A stretch of 64,000 nucleotides of DNA from JAPLHP01 sp963720375. Lineage in GTDB: Bacteria > Chloroflexota > Dehalococcoidia > UBA2247 > RBG-13-53-26. Positions 34,015 through 44,339 of this stretch are shown one piece after another. Each line of letters starts with the position of its first letter. Within the stretch, counting starts at the first letter, position 1. The stretch is taken from assembly GCA_963720375.1 (NCBI GenBank), contig CAVRFM010000009.1:1-64000 (forward strand), in the 5' to 3' direction. The position numbers and the translations under genes were made by a program. Under the pieces are notes generated by a model. That model saw nothing but the letters and a program-made list of their open reading frames with translations, did no database searches and was not told the origin of the DNA.

Positions 34015-34208
34015 TGTCTAGATGGGGGATGGTCGTAGGAATTGAACGGCCTCACCTGACGATTAGTCAGGAGCCGGGATAATGACCGAAGAAAATGCTC
34101 AGCGGGAGGGAGGTGATCATTTTTACAGTGTGCTAATGCGTGGTCCTTGACCTTTGTGGAGGAACCGAGTCTATCGTTTGATCGAAAAGATTAATTAGGA
34201 GGAAGTAG

Positions 34209-34409
34209 ATGGCAGAGAAAAAGCAGGCATCAACAAAGCAGGCAGCTGCGAAGAAGAATGCTGCCAAAGGTGAGTCCTACGTCTGCGGGGTATGCGGACT
34301 AGCAGTAACGGTCGATGAGGCGTGCGGGTGTACTGAAGTGTGTGACATTATTTGTTGTGAAGAGCCAATGAAGAGGAAACCCGCCAGGTCCGGATCAACC
34401 AGGAAATAG
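34209..34409 (+). CDS. Desulforedoxin-like small iron protein
   Basis: A 66-residue protein. A Lys/Ala-rich N-terminal 20 residues is followed by YVCGVCGLAVTVDEACGC and CCEEPMKRK. The CxxCG start and CCxxPM end are the pattern of desulforedoxin and the N-terminal domain of desulfoferrodoxin, which hold one Fe(Cys)4 site. An extra CGC...C pair is inserted. AGGAGG precedes the ATG. It probably moves electrons in oxygen or superoxide detoxification, consistent with hemerythrin and TrxR neighbours. Confidence 0.8.
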   Translation: MAEKKQASTKQAAAKKNAAKGESYVCGVCGLAVTVDEACGCTEVCDIICCEEPMKRKPARSGSTRK

Positions 34410-34465
34410 CCCCCTCGAAAATCATCACGGTTGATCTGAGAAAATAACAAGAGCAGGAGATAATC

Positions 34466-35101
34466 ATGGCTGTTCCAATTGATGCAATTCGAGCGCTTCA
34501 TAACGGATTCCGCAAAGACATGGCTGCGATAGATTCCGCTGCGTACGCAGCAGCTCGCGGACGCGATGGCTTAAGTGCAGTCTTGAAGCGCTTTGCCTTC
34601 TTTAACGAGATCCTATTCTGGCACGCCAGTGGAGAGGAGAAAGCCGTATTCCCGGAGCTAGAAAGCGTTGCTCCACTAGTGGCCGAAGCATACGAGCGGG
34701 ACCATCGGGGGCTTGACTCATTGTGCGACTTGATACGCCAGGCAGCTAACGCCTCCGATCCGTTGGCGACCGCACGTGCGACTGCCGCACTAAACTTCCA
34801 CTTGGGCATTCACCTGAACAAGGAAGATGCACATCTCTATCGAATATTTAACGAAAGTGTGTCGCTGCCCAAGCAGGGGGCCATCGTGGGTAAAATGTCC
34901 GAGGAAGTCCCCCAGGAACGCTTCCCCGAAGTCGTCGCGTGGCTTTATCCTCTCATCGTGAATGACGATCGTGAGAATATGACCAGGATTTGGCGGCAAG
35001 TTATGCCTGAGCCGGTGTTTGCTGGAGCAAGCAAGCTTATTCAGGCGGCTATAGGAGACGACTGGGCAGAACTGACTCGTCGGATCCCGGAACTCAAGTA
35101 G
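34466..35101 (+). CDS. Hemerythrin HHE-domain protein
   Basis: A 211-residue protein with a four-helix HHE fold: RALHNGFRKDM, FWHASGEEKAVFPELE, YERDHRGLDSL and HLGIHLNKEDAHLYRIF supply His and Glu ligands for a diiron site. A C-terminal helical extension of about 70 residues completes it. CAGGAG precedes the ATG. Hemerythrin-like proteins bind oxygen or sense NO and oxygen. Genes on both sides fit an oxygen-response operon with short spacings. Confidence 0.85.
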   Translation: MAVPIDAIRALHNGFRKDMAAIDSAAYAAARGRDGLSAVLKRFAFFNEILFWHASGEEKAVFPELESVAPLVAEAYERDHRGLDSLCDLIRQAANASDPLATARATAALNFHLGIHLNKEDAHLYRIFNESVSLPKQGAIVGKMSEEVPQERFPEVVAWLYPLIVNDDRENMTRIWRQVMPEPVFAGASKLIQAAIGDDWAELTRRIPELK

Positions 35102-35158
35102 CCGACCACAGGTTCGGAGGGCCATCAACGCGATACGCAATCTAAGAAGGAGGTCAAC

Positions 35159-35464
35159 ATGCTATTCCAAATTATTCATTCCCATACCAGCGAAACGTGT
35201 CCGGGGCGATCGTCTGAGGCAGCAAAGCGCTCTGGCGAATGGTGGCAGGCCCTGAAGAAAACGCCAGGCGTGAAAGTGCTGGTGGGAACCGTATCCCCAT
35301 TGGACCATACTTTTTACATCACTGTGGAAGCCGATGACTATGCGACTTTGACGCGAGCACTAGGGCTACTTATGGGCATTGGGACAGGAGATGTTATCCC
35401 GGTTCTCACGCTGGACCAGACGCTTCCTATGGCTGAGGCTGGTGCGTTCCGAGTATCTAAATAG
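35159..35464 (+). CDS. Small ferredoxin-fold dimer protein, unknown
   Basis: A 101-residue protein resembling the DUF3303/dimeric alpha-beta barrel type: strand (LFQIIHSHT), helix (SSEAAKRSGEWWQALKK), strands VKVLVGTVSPLDHTFYITVE and helix (DDYATLTRALGLLMGIG). No catalytic residue can be named. The strong AAGGAGG and 57-bp spacing place it after hemerythrin in the same operon. Confidence 0.75.
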   Translation: MLFQIIHSHTSETCPGRSSEAAKRSGEWWQALKKTPGVKVLVGTVSPLDHTFYITVEADDYATLTRALGLLMGIGTGDVIPVLTLDQTLPMAEAGAFRVSK

Positions 35465-35480
35465 GGCTGTTCTTGCTAGG

Positions 35481-35552
35481 ACTGGGTCGCGGTATTATGG
35501 TTACCACTGGTTCAGTAGATGGGTAATCGTAAGTACAACAGAGACGATATCC
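35481..35552 (+). repeat. Dispersed 70-bp repeat, copy 1
   Basis: Shares about 70 bp (for example ATGGTTACCAC and AACAGAGACGATA blocks, with few substitutions) with 63805-63873. It follows a gene end in both places, so it may be a mobile intergenic repeat or a 3' element. Confidence 0.6.
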
Positions 35553-35558
35553 CGCCAT

Positions 35559-35594
35559 TGCCTCAGAAGTAGTAATGGCAATACTACTGAGGCA
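35559..35594 (+). terminator. Stem-loop after the hemerythrin operon
   Basis: TGCCTCAG...AGTAGTA pairs with TACTACTGAGGCA with one 3-base bulge. There is no T-tail, so it is a weak terminator or an RNA-stabilising stem. Confidence 0.35.
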
Positions 35595-35723
35595 TCGACT
35601 GACGGGATGATACGCCCCTTTGACCCCTCACCAAATCGACAGCATTAGGCGCTTCGTCAGGATAGGGAATGAGGGGGAGTATTTCTAGTCAGCGTGGGCT
35701 TAATCCGTATATAGTATGGAGTG

Positions 35724-38129
35724 ATGGGAAGCCATAATAGCGAGACTATAACTGCCTTAGAAGAAGGCCTCAGTTCCGAAGAGGTTCAAAGAAGGACCAG
35801 TGAGTATGGGTATAACGAGGTTCCGGAGAAAACAGAGAACCGGATTGTTGCCTTTCTCAAGAAATTCTGGGGCATAACGCCTTGGATGCTAGAGATAACC
35901 ATGGTGCTGACATGGTTCTTGGGGAAGCACCTGGAGTTCTACTTAGTACTGGGTCTTTTGCTCTTCAACGCTGCGTTAGGCTTTGTTCAGGAAGAGAGGG
36001 CCAATGCAGCCCTTGAGCTTCTCAAACAGAAGTTAAGCATCAACGCCAGAGTAAGAAGGAGCAGGGAATGGCTGGTGATTCCGGCAAGGGAGCTGGTTCC
36101 TGGAGATGTCATCAGGTTGAGGGCGGGGGACTTTGTCCCTGCTGATGTCAAAGTAGCCAATGGAAGCACAGAGGTAGACCAGTCGTCTCTTACAGGGGAA
36201 TCGCTTCTGATTGAGAAAACAGCGAACGACGTTGTTCTTGCCGGGACTACGATCAGAAGAGGCGAAGCAACCGGGTTTGTCACCTTGACGGGTGCCAGGA
36301 CCTATCTCGGCCGGACTGTAGAACTGGTTCAATTGACGAAGCCAAAGTTGCACATGGAAGAGGTAACCTCCAAGGTTGTTCGATGGCTTCTCATTATGGT
36401 GTGTACTCTCCTGGCAATAGGATTTGTCCTTGCGGCGTTGAAGCACATGAGGGTCATTGAAGTCCTTCCGCTGGCAGCCATTCTCTTGGTCTCGGCTATA
36501 CCGGTCGCTTTGCCGACATTGTTCGCCATCACCATGGCGCTAGGCTCTGCAGAGCTCGCCAAGAAGAGAGTACTGGTTACCAGGTTGAGCGCCACTGAGG
36601 ATGCAGCCACGATGGATGCGCTTTGTGTAGACAAGACCGGCACGCTAACCCTGAACAGGCTTTCGATAGTGGATGTGATATCTGTCGAGGGGTACAAGAA
36701 GGAGGACGTTGTACTCTACGGTGCGTTGGCCTCACAGGAGGCCAACCAGGATCCTATAGATATGGCTTTTCTAACAGCCGCGAAGGAAACTCATGTTTCC
36801 CTAGAGGGATATTCGCAGAAAAGCTTTGTCCCCTTTGATGCTTCCACCAGAAAGACGGAAGCCTTGATAAGACAAGAAGGCCAGGAGTTCTCTGTATTCA
36901 AAGGTGCGGTCAATGTCATATTGCCCTTGTGCAAACAAGGTGAAGCAGATCTGGCGAGCATTAGTACAGGCTTGGGAGACCTCTCTGCCAGAGGTCACAG
37001 GATGATAGCTATTGCCAGAGGTAGCACAGGCGGTGGACTCAGGTTGGTAGGTGTGGCTGCTCTTTACGATAAACCGAGGCCTGACTCTGCCAAGCTCATT
37101 CGAGAACTGAAGAGCCTTGGGATATCTGTGAAGATGCTGACCGGCGATGCACTGCCTATAGCCAAAGAGGTGGCAGAGCAAGTTGGCTTGGGCAAGAACA
37201 TTGACACCATAGCAGCCCTGAAGAACGCTGTGAAAGAAGATGATGGTCTTCGTATTGCCGAAGAAAGCGATGGTTTTGCCGAGATTTATCCGGAGGATAA
37301 ACACCTTGTGGTTAAGGGTCTTCAGGCGAGAGGGCATGTGGTTGGCATGACCGGTGATGGGGTAAATGATGCTCCGGCCTTGAAACAAGCCGAGGTTGGA
37401 ATAGCCACCAGCAATGCGGCCGATGTGGCGAAAAAGGCCGCCAGTGTAGTGCTGACCGTCGAAGGATTGGAGGGCATAGTAGAGCTGGTCAAGATCGGCA
37501 GGGAAATATACCAGAGGATAATTACCTGGATCTTAAATAAGATTGTGAAGACTTTTCTCATAGTAGTCTTCATAGTTCTCGGGTTTATCCTCACTGGAGA
37601 ATACGTAGTTTCAATATTCAGCATGGTTCTTCTCCTGTTCCTGACGGACTTCGTTACCTTGTCGATCTCAACAGACAACGTTCGTTATTCCTCTAAGCCC
37701 GATAGCTGGAATATTACAGGACTGGTCAAAGTAGCGGTGTTTCTGGGTCTTCTGATAGTAGCGGAGGCAATGCTGCTGCTTTACGTAGCGTTCTACCATT
37801 TGGGATTAAATGACCACATAGATCAGCTATATACCTTTGTCTTTGATTTTCTGGTCTTCTCGGCGTTGTTTAGTATGCTGATCGTAAGAGAACGGGGGCG
37901 ATTCTGGAGTTCTGCACCGAGCAGACTGCTGGCTTTGTCTATAGCGGGCGACATAGCAGCCGTATTCCTCATTTCGACCTTCGGTGTACATGAACTTGCA
38001 CCGATAAACCCAATGATGACCTTGGCCGTCCTGGCCTATTCGATTGTCACCTGCCTTCTGGCGAATGACTTCGTCAAGGTGATACTGGTGGAGAGATTCT
38101 GGGCAAAACCGCAACCGGCCACTGCGTGA
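35724..38129 (+). CDS. P-type ATPase, plasma-membrane proton-pump (P3A) type
   Basis: An 801-residue transport ATPase. The phosphorylation site is Asp303 in CVDKTGTLT. VDQSSLTGES is the actuator motif, SAIPVALPTLFAIT the M4 segment, and TGDGVNDAPALK the hinge. The short N-terminus without metal-binding domains and the M4 PVALP motif match H+-pumping P3A ATPases, known in plants, fungi and some prokaryotes. It presumably exports protons using ATP. ATG 35724 is used, though GTG 35721 is possible. It lies between two copies of the shared promoter element. Confidence 0.9.
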   Translation: MGSHNSETITALEEGLSSEEVQRRTSEYGYNEVPEKTENRIVAFLKKFWGITPWMLEITMVLTWFLGKHLEFYLVLGLLLFNAALGFVQEERANAALELLKQKLSINARVRRSREWLVIPARELVPGDVIRLRAGDFVPADVKVANGSTEVDQSSLTGESLLIEKTANDVVLAGTTIRRGEATGFVTLTGARTYLGRTVELVQLTKPKLHMEEVTSKVVRWLLIMVCTLLAIGFVLAALKHMRVIEVLPLAAILLVSAIPVALPTLFAITMALGSAELAKKRVLVTRLSATEDAATMDALCVDKTGTLTLNRLSIVDVISVEGYKKEDVVLYGALASQEANQDPIDMAFLTAAKETHVSLEGYSQKSFVPFDASTRKTEALIRQEGQEFSVFKGAVNVILPLCKQGEADLASISTGLGDLSARGHRMIAIARGSTGGGLRLVGVAALYDKPRPDSAKLIRELKSLGISVKMLTGDALPIAKEVAEQVGLGKNIDTIAALKNAVKEDDGLRIAEESDGFAEIYPEDKHLVVKGLQARGHVVGMTGDGVNDAPALKQAEVGIATSNAADVAKKAASVVLTVEGLEGIVELVKIGREIYQRIITWILNKIVKTFLIVVFIVLGFILTGEYVVSIFSMVLLLFLTDFVTLSISTDNVRYSSKPDSWNITGLVKVAVFLGLLIVAEAMLLLYVAFYHLGLNDHIDQLYTFVFDFLVFSALFSMLIVRERGRFWSSAPSRLLALSIAGDIAAVFLISTFGVHELAPINPMMTLAVLAYSIVTCLLANDFVKVILVERFWAKPQPATA

Positions 38130-38162
38130 AGGGCTGCTTGGGGCACTGGATCCCGGGTTATC

Positions 38163-38258
38163 AGACCGCGTATTTTACCCGTCCCCAAATCAGGTAGATT
38201 TGCTAATAGATACCCACGTCTTCTCCTGTAATACTAGTCCTGTCGAGGAAGCATGATA
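38163..38258 (+). promoter_or_regulatory. Shared regulon promoter, copy B
   Basis: Boxes GCGTA (38168) and AGGTA (38192) are 24 bp apart; ATACT begins 39 bp later (-10 AATACT, 38230-38235). The first 45 bases are identical to copy A. The leader to the kinase gene is about 280 bases and holds no convincing gene. Confidence 0.75.
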
Positions 38259-38518
38259 TGAATTACCTCCGCAATAAACGGAGTCCTGCATGGGCTGCAG
38301 CCTTCTCAAAGCTGAACTGACCAGATTGCTGAAGCCTTGACAGATGGAAGAGGTGCATTTCATAATCGTACGGACATCATGGCCCTGGTTGGTCGAAAGA
38401 ACACACAGCCGGGGCCATTGATCTGCTGCTGATTGCAGGAAGTGACGAGCTATGTGGATGATGGATTTCTTAACGACCTGACGAAGACCGTCGGGTTAGC
38501 TAGTTTGTGGTTGGTCTC

Positions 38519-41500
38519 ATGAGTGTGCAATTAGTGAAGTCAGGCCTTGACATCATAGGTGATGTTCCGTGGGGGACACACTTCTGCCAGTTTTACCAGA
38601 CGAAAGACGATTTGCTTGAGATTCTCCCCCCCTACTTCAAAGCTGGTCTGGAAAACAATGAGTTTGGCATGTGGGTTACTGCTGATCCCCTCACCCCGGC
38701 TGATGCCAGGGAAGCCATGGCCAAGGCGATGCCCGATTTCGCCTCGTATCTTGAGAAGGGGCGAATAGAGATTCTTCCGCACACCGAGTGGTATCTGAAG
38801 GGTGGTTCTTTCAACCTGAACAGGGTACTGGATGGCTGGGTTAGTAAGCTGGATCAGGCAACGGCTCAGGGCTGTTCCGGTATGAGGGTTACCGGCAATA
38901 CAGCATGGCTTGAGAGAAGCGATTGGGATGGTTTTGCTGAATACGAGGCTGCCATTAACGGCGTCATTGGCAAGTATAACATGATGGCCCTCTGCACCTA
39001 CTGGTTGGACAAGTGCAGTGCCACCGACGTGATGGATGTCATCCGCAATCATGAATTCGCTCTCATCCGCAAGGGAAGCCGGTGGGAGGTGATTGAAAAT
39101 GCGGCATATAAGCAGGCACAGCAGGCGCTGCTGGAGAGTGAACGGAAATACCGCGACTTGATGGAAAGTCTGCAAGAGGGTGTCTGGGTGGTCGACAAGG
39201 AAATGCGCACTGCCTTCGTCAACCCTCATATGGCAGCAATGCTGGGATATGCTGTGGCTGAGATGATGGGAAAGCCTCTCTTTTCATTCATCGATGAATC
39301 TAATCTGAGCCTCGCCAGGGAGCGCATGGAACGGCGCTGGCAGGGAGTCAAAGAACAGGTAGAGTTCGAATTCCGCCGCAAGGATGGCAGCCCTCTCCAT
39401 GTCATAATCAATGCAACCCCACTTACTGATCACCTGGGCAACTTCTCAGGTGTCATTGCCGGCATTGTCGATATCACCGAGCGCAAGCGGTTCGAGGAAT
39501 CATTGCGCGAGAGCGAAGAGAGGTACCGCAGGATTGTCGAGACAGCCCAGGAGGGCATCATCATCGGCTCACCGGAGAACAGATTCGTCTTTGTCAATCA
39601 GAGAATGGCAGATATGCTCGGGTATGCCAGGGAGGAAATGGTTGGCAAGACAGGCCTTGACTTCATGGACGCAGATCAGAAGTACCAAGTCACGAGTTTT
39701 AGAAAACGGCTCAAAGAAGGGCAAGTAGTCCATGATGAGTACAAGTGGCGCCGGAAAGACGGTTCCACGATGTGGACGCTTTGCAGCGCTTCGGGGATCT
39801 ACGACGAGGTTGGGCGCCACCTGGGCAATGTGGCGATGCATAACGACATCACTGAGCGCAAGCTGCTGGAACAGAAGCTGGCCTATCTCGCCAGCTTCCC
39901 GGAAATTAACCCACTGCCGGTTGTGGAAATAGACAGGCTTGGCACCGTGGAGTATATCAACCCAGCAGCCAGGCAGCTTTTCCCGGACTTGGCTGAGAAG
40001 AGTAACCGACACCCGTACCTTGAGGGCTTGGCGCAGTTAATGCGGTCTCGGCGGTTGCTGGGGAGTGGCCACATGACACGTGAAGTAAAGGTCGGCGAGC
40101 GATACTACGAGCAGGTTCTGTACGCCGTCGAAGATGTTCAACATATTCGAATATATGGCCGCGACGTAACCGAGCACAGGCAGATGGAAGAAGACCTGCG
40201 GCGGAGTGAAGAGCGGCTGAAGAAGGCACAGGAGATCGCTCACCTCGGCAGTTGGGATCTCGATCTGCGGAATAATCGCCTCTTTTGGTCAGATGAGGTG
40301 TATCGGATCTTCGGCCTGCAGCCGCAGGAGTTCAGCGCTACCTATGAGGCATTTCTCGATGCAGTGCATCCGGACGACCGCGCAGCAGTTGACAATGCAT
40401 ATTCCAACTCGCTGCGTCAGGGGAGGGATGAATATGAGATCGAACACCGGGTGGTAAGAAAATCAAATGGTGAGATCCGCTTCGTCCATGAGAAATGTAA
40501 GCACATCCGGGACGGATCCGGCCAGGTTATCCGTTCGGTGGGGATGGTACATGACATTACCGAGCGCAAGCAGGCGGAAGAGGCACTGTTGAAGAGCCGA
40601 GAGGAACTCCGGCTGCTTGCAGACTTTACCTATGACTGGGAGAGTTGGATAGACCAGAACAGGAACTATCTTTATGTTTCACCATCCTGCGAGCGAATAA
40701 CGGGATATCGTGCCGAAGAATTCCTGAGAGATCCGGACCTCATGGCACGACTTGTGCTCCCAGAGGACTGGGCCATCTTTGATAATCACAGACAAAGCAG
40801 TCTCGTCGAGTCTGCAGGTCCTGCTGAGATAGATTTCCGCATCCAGTCAAGAACTGGTGAGATTCGATGGATCAGCCACTATTGCCAGTCAGTATTCGGA
40901 AGCGATGGGATATGGCTCGGACGCAGGGCAAGCAACCGTGACATCACCGAGCGCAAGCAGGCGGAAGAGGCATTGCGTCAGGCACGGGACTACCTGGATA
41001 ACCTGCTCAACTATGCTAATGCGCCTATTATTGTGTGGGACCCTGCCTTCCGGATCACGCGGTTCAATCATGCTTTTGAACGTCTGACCGGGCGCAAGGC
41101 CGGTGAGGTATTGGGTAAACAGCTGGACATTCTCTTTCCAAAGCAAAGCCGGGAGAGATCGCTCACCCACATCTATCGTGCCGTGGCGGGAGAACGGTGG
41201 GAGGTCCAGGAGATACCGATTCTCCACGTGGATGGGACAGTCCGCACCGTTCTGTGGAACTCCGCCAACCTCTATGCGTCCGATGGCCGGACAGTTGTGG
41301 CTACCATTGCCCAGGGGCAGGATATCACCGAGCGCAAGGAGGCAGAAGAGGAGATCAAAATCCTGAACGAGATCTTGAAAGCCAGGGCCCAGGCGCTGGA
41401 GGCTGCAAATACGGAATTGGAAGCATTCAGCTATTCTGTCTCGCATGACCTGCGCGGGCCTTTGCGCAGCATGGATGGCTTTAGCCTGGCATTGCTGGAG

Positions 41501-42100
41501 GACTATGGTGATAAACTGGATGCTCAAGCCAAAGACCTTCTGCAGCGTATCAGAGCGGCCAGCCAATTCATGGCAGAGCTCATTGATGGTATTCTTACAC
41601 TGTCACGCGTGACACGTACCGAAATACGCTGGCAGAGGGTGAATCTCAGTGAATTGGCGGAGTCAATTGCTTCGGAGCTTCAGGGTACTCAACCGGAGCG
41701 GCAGGTGGAGTTTATCATCAAACCGGGTGTGTCTGCTTACGGAGACGCGACACTTCTCAGGCTGGTTGTCAGAAACCTGTTGGATAATGCCTGGAAGTTT
41801 ACCGGGAAAGTCTCCTGCCCCAGAATAGAATTCGGAGTGGCCAGGCGCGGTAGCCAGACCGTCTATTTTGTCCGTGACAATGGTGCCGGTTTTGATATGG
41901 CATATGCCGACAAGCTGTTCACACCATTCCAACGTCTTCACTCGGAAGATGACTTTGCCGGGACAGGCATCGGCCTGGCTACATTGCGACGCATCATCAA
42001 TCGTCATGGTGGGCGCATATGGGGCGAGAGCGAGGTGGGGAAAGGTGCCACATTCTACTTCACGCTTAAACGACCGTCAAGAAAAGAGATAGTGAGGTGA
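38519..42100 (+). CDS. MEDS-domain, multi-PAS sensor histidine kinase
   Basis: A 1193-residue kinase without membrane segments. The N-terminal MEDS domain (about 1-190) begins GDVPWGTHFCQFYQTKDDLL, as in DcmR-type sensors. Six PAS/PAC units follow, each closing in DITERK or DVTEHR (near residues 318, 443, 549, 679, 809 and 935). The HisKA domain has His976 in SYSVSHDLRGPLRS, and the HATPase domain has RNLLDNAWKFT, DNGAGFD and GTGIGLATLRRI. The HisKA type is that of bacteriophytochrome-like kinases. ATG 38519 is used. It overlaps or abuts a single-domain receiver, its likely phosphoacceptor. Promoter copy B is upstream. Confidence 0.92.
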   Translation: MSVQLVKSGLDIIGDVPWGTHFCQFYQTKDDLLEILPPYFKAGLENNEFGMWVTADPLTPADAREAMAKAMPDFASYLEKGRIEILPHTEWYLKGGSFNLNRVLDGWVSKLDQATAQGCSGMRVTGNTAWLERSDWDGFAEYEAAINGVIGKYNMMALCTYWLDKCSATDVMDVIRNHEFALIRKGSRWEVIENAAYKQAQQALLESERKYRDLMESLQEGVWVVDKEMRTAFVNPHMAAMLGYAVAEMMGKPLFSFIDESNLSLARERMERRWQGVKEQVEFEFRRKDGSPLHVIINATPLTDHLGNFSGVIAGIVDITERKRFEESLRESEERYRRIVETAQEGIIIGSPENRFVFVNQRMADMLGYAREEMVGKTGLDFMDADQKYQVTSFRKRLKEGQVVHDEYKWRRKDGSTMWTLCSASGIYDEVGRHLGNVAMHNDITERKLLEQKLAYLASFPEINPLPVVEIDRLGTVEYINPAARQLFPDLAEKSNRHPYLEGLAQLMRSRRLLGSGHMTREVKVGERYYEQVLYAVEDVQHIRIYGRDVTEHRQMEEDLRRSEERLKKAQEIAHLGSWDLDLRNNRLFWSDEVYRIFGLQPQEFSATYEAFLDAVHPDDRAAVDNAYSNSLRQGRDEYEIEHRVVRKSNGEIRFVHEKCKHIRDGSGQVIRSVGMVHDITERKQAEEALLKSREELRLLADFTYDWESWIDQNRNYLYVSPSCERITGYRAEEFLRDPDLMARLVLPEDWAIFDNHRQSSLVESAGPAEIDFRIQSRTGEIRWISHYCQSVFGSDGIWLGRRASNRDITERKQAEEALRQARDYLDNLLNYANAPIIVWDPAFRITRFNHAFERLTGRKAGEVLGKQLDILFPKQSRERSLTHIYRAVAGERWEVQEIPILHVDGTVRTVLWNSANLYASDGRTVVATIAQGQDITERKEAEEEIKILNEILKARAQALEAANTELEAFSYSVSHDLRGPLRSMDGFSLALLEDYGDKLDAQAKDLLQRIRAASQFMAELIDGILTLSRVTRTEIRWQRVNLSELAESIASELQGTQPERQVEFIIKPGVSAYGDATLLRLVVRNLLDNAWKFTGKVSCPRIEFGVARRGSQTVYFVRDNGAGFDMAYADKLFTPFQRLHSEDDFAGTGIGLATLRRIINRHGGRIWGESEVGKGATFYFTLKRPSRKEIVR

Positions 42101-42102
42101 TA

Positions 42103-42555
42103 ATGGATAACAAAGTCATTTTGTTGGTGGAAGATAAATCTGACGATGTGGCTTTAGCTGAGCGTGCCCTCAGGAAAGCTAATATCGTGAGTACACTGGT
42201 GGTAGTTCGAGATGGAGCCGACGCTCTAGACTATGTCTTTGCTGCCGGTGCATATGCCAGCCGTGATCCGAGCCTCACGCCTCAGGTCATCCTGCTTGAT
42301 TTGAACCTCCCTAAAATCAGTGGTCTGGAAGTGCTCAAACGCCTGCGCGCTGATGAAAGGACCCGGCTTCTCCCGGTGGTGGTGCTGACTTCATCGAAAG
42401 AGGAGAGGGACCTGGTGGAGAGCTACAAGTTTGGTGCCAACAGCTACGTTCGCAAGCCGGTGAATTTCGAGCAATTTGCCGAGGCAGTGCGGCAATTGGG
42501 ACAATACTGGCTTGTTTTGAATGAACCACCTCCGGTGAGAGGAGCAATGGCCTAA
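42103..42555 (+). CDS. Single-domain response regulator (Rcp1-like)
   Basis: A 150-residue receiver with no output domain. ILLVEDKSDDVALAERAL, the acceptor Asp66 in VILLDLNLPKISG, VVLTSSKEERD and YVRKPVNFEQF are the Rcp1-type pattern that pairs with phytochrome-like kinases. GAGGTG precedes ATG 42103, 2 bases after the kinase stop. Its stop overlaps the next ATG (TAATG), so the genes are tightly coupled. It probably relays phosphate within the relay. Confidence 0.9.
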   Translation: MDNKVILLVEDKSDDVALAERALRKANIVSTLVVVRDGADALDYVFAAGAYASRDPSLTPQVILLDLNLPKISGLEVLKRLRADERTRLLPVVVLTSSKEERDLVESYKFGANSYVRKPVNFEQFAEAVRQLGQYWLVLNEPPPVRGAMA

Positions 42556-44339
42556 TGGGCAAGCCACTCAGAGTCCTTCTGGTGGAGGATTCGGAAAACG
42601 ATGCTTTGTTGCTGCTGCAGCAGCTGCGGCGTGGTGGCTACAAACCGGTACATAAACGAGTCTATACGGCAGCGGCCATGAGTGCTGCTCTCGACGAGCA
42701 GAGCTGGGATGTCGTTATCTCTGACTTTGTCATGCCGCAGTTCGACGGACTTGCTGCTTTGAGCCTCCTGAAACAAAAAGGACTCGATATGCCCTTCATC
42801 ATCGTCTCCGGCAAGATCGGCGAGGAGACAGCTGTGGCAGCCATGAAGGCCGGTGCCCATGATTATATTATGAAGAGCAACCTGAAACGTCTTATTCCAG
42901 CAATTGAGAGGGAACTGGTTGAGGCGGATAACCGGCGAGAGCGGAGGATCACTGAGGAGAGGCTCAGGTGGCTGAATCAGGCTTCCGCCGCGTCATCACA
43001 AACAGCGCTGATGGCATAATTATCATTGATAAAGATGGCACCATCCGCTTCGTGAACCCGGCTGCTGAAGCCTTTCTTGGGTCGGACTGCGGAACAGATG
43101 GTGGGTACCTTATTCGGATTTCCGCTCGTTGAGGGAATAGAGATTGAGGTTGTCAAAGACAAGGACAATGGCAAGAAAGCCACAGCGGAGATGCGTATTG
43201 TGGATACCGACTGGGAAGGAACTCCAGTCCACCTCGCCACGCTCCGGGACATCACGAGGAGGAAACAAGGCGTGCTGGCATTGCAGCAGAGCGAAGCTAG
43301 GCTGCGGCTGCTGCTCGAACAGGTACCGTGCATATTATGGACCATGGATACCAACCTCAGGTTCACCTCGTCGCGAGGTGCAGGATTGGCGGCCGTGAAG
43401 CTTCTTCCTGATGAGATCGTCGGAATGACCCTCGCAGAATTATTGAAGGTGGATGATCTGGACTTTGCTCCCTACGTGGCACACCGCCAAGCCCTGCAGG
43501 GCACACCTATTACCTACGAGATGAGCTGGGCTGGACGTACACTCTACAGCCGTATTGAGCCATTTCATGATGTTGAGGGTCGTATTGTCGGTGTCGCAGG
43601 CGTAGCACTGGATATCACAGAGCGGAAGGAGGCAGAAGATAAACTGCGATCCCTTTCCCGCCAACTTGTAGACATCCAGGAGGATGAAAGACGCTCCATC
43701 GCCTGCGAACTGCACGACGAAATAGGCCAATCCCTCACCGGACTGAAATTCCTCATAGAGGAAATCGCGGATACAAAGAAGGGAGACACTGGCCGTTGTG
43801 CGGCTGAGGCCCAACAACTTCTCAAAGAACTGTTGAAAAAGGTGCGTGAGCTTTCGCTTGATCTCCGCCCGGCTATGCTGGACGATCTGGGCCTGTTACC
43901 GACTTTGCAGTGGTATTTCGAACGCTACACGAACCAGACGGGCGTGCGCATCAACTTCAGGCATGTTGGGCTGCGCAGGGTCTTCCCACCAAACATCGGC
44001 ATTGCCGCTTACCGTATTGTGCAAGAAGCACTAACCAACGTAGCCCGTCACTCACATGCAGGCGAAGCCATGGTATGCGTCCATGCGGATCAGGGCTCGC
44101 TTCTCATAGAAATTGAAGACCGTGGCGTTGGCTTTGACCCCGGCGGGCTATCAGGAGATGCAGCAATTGGCCTCAGCGGAATGAATGAACGTGTACTGGC
44201 CTTGAATGGCACTCTGACAATAGAGTCCACTCCAGGAGCCGGCACCTATGTAGCAGCCCAGCTACCTCTGCCAGGGGGATCGACAAGGAAAACCAAACAA
44301 AGGAGAGATCATGGCAATAAGCATCGTGTTGGCAGATGA
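42555..44339 (+). CDS. Receiver-PAS-PAS-HisKA_3 hybrid kinase, frame-disrupted
   Basis: The receiver domain (Asp57 in VVISDFVMPQFDG) reads in one frame to a stop at 43019. The rest (43077-44339), with a PAS part, a second PAS, HisKA_3 (His about 387 in ACELHDEIGQSLTG) and HATPase (EIEDRGVGFDPGG), lies in the same frame. The 110 bases between encode the start of the first PAS (FRRVITNSADGIIIIDKDG) in a different frame. One lost base near 42967 and one extra base near 43081 explain this. Intact, it would be about 594 residues. HisKA_3 kinases phosphorylate NarL-type regulators, and one follows directly. Confidence 0.85.
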
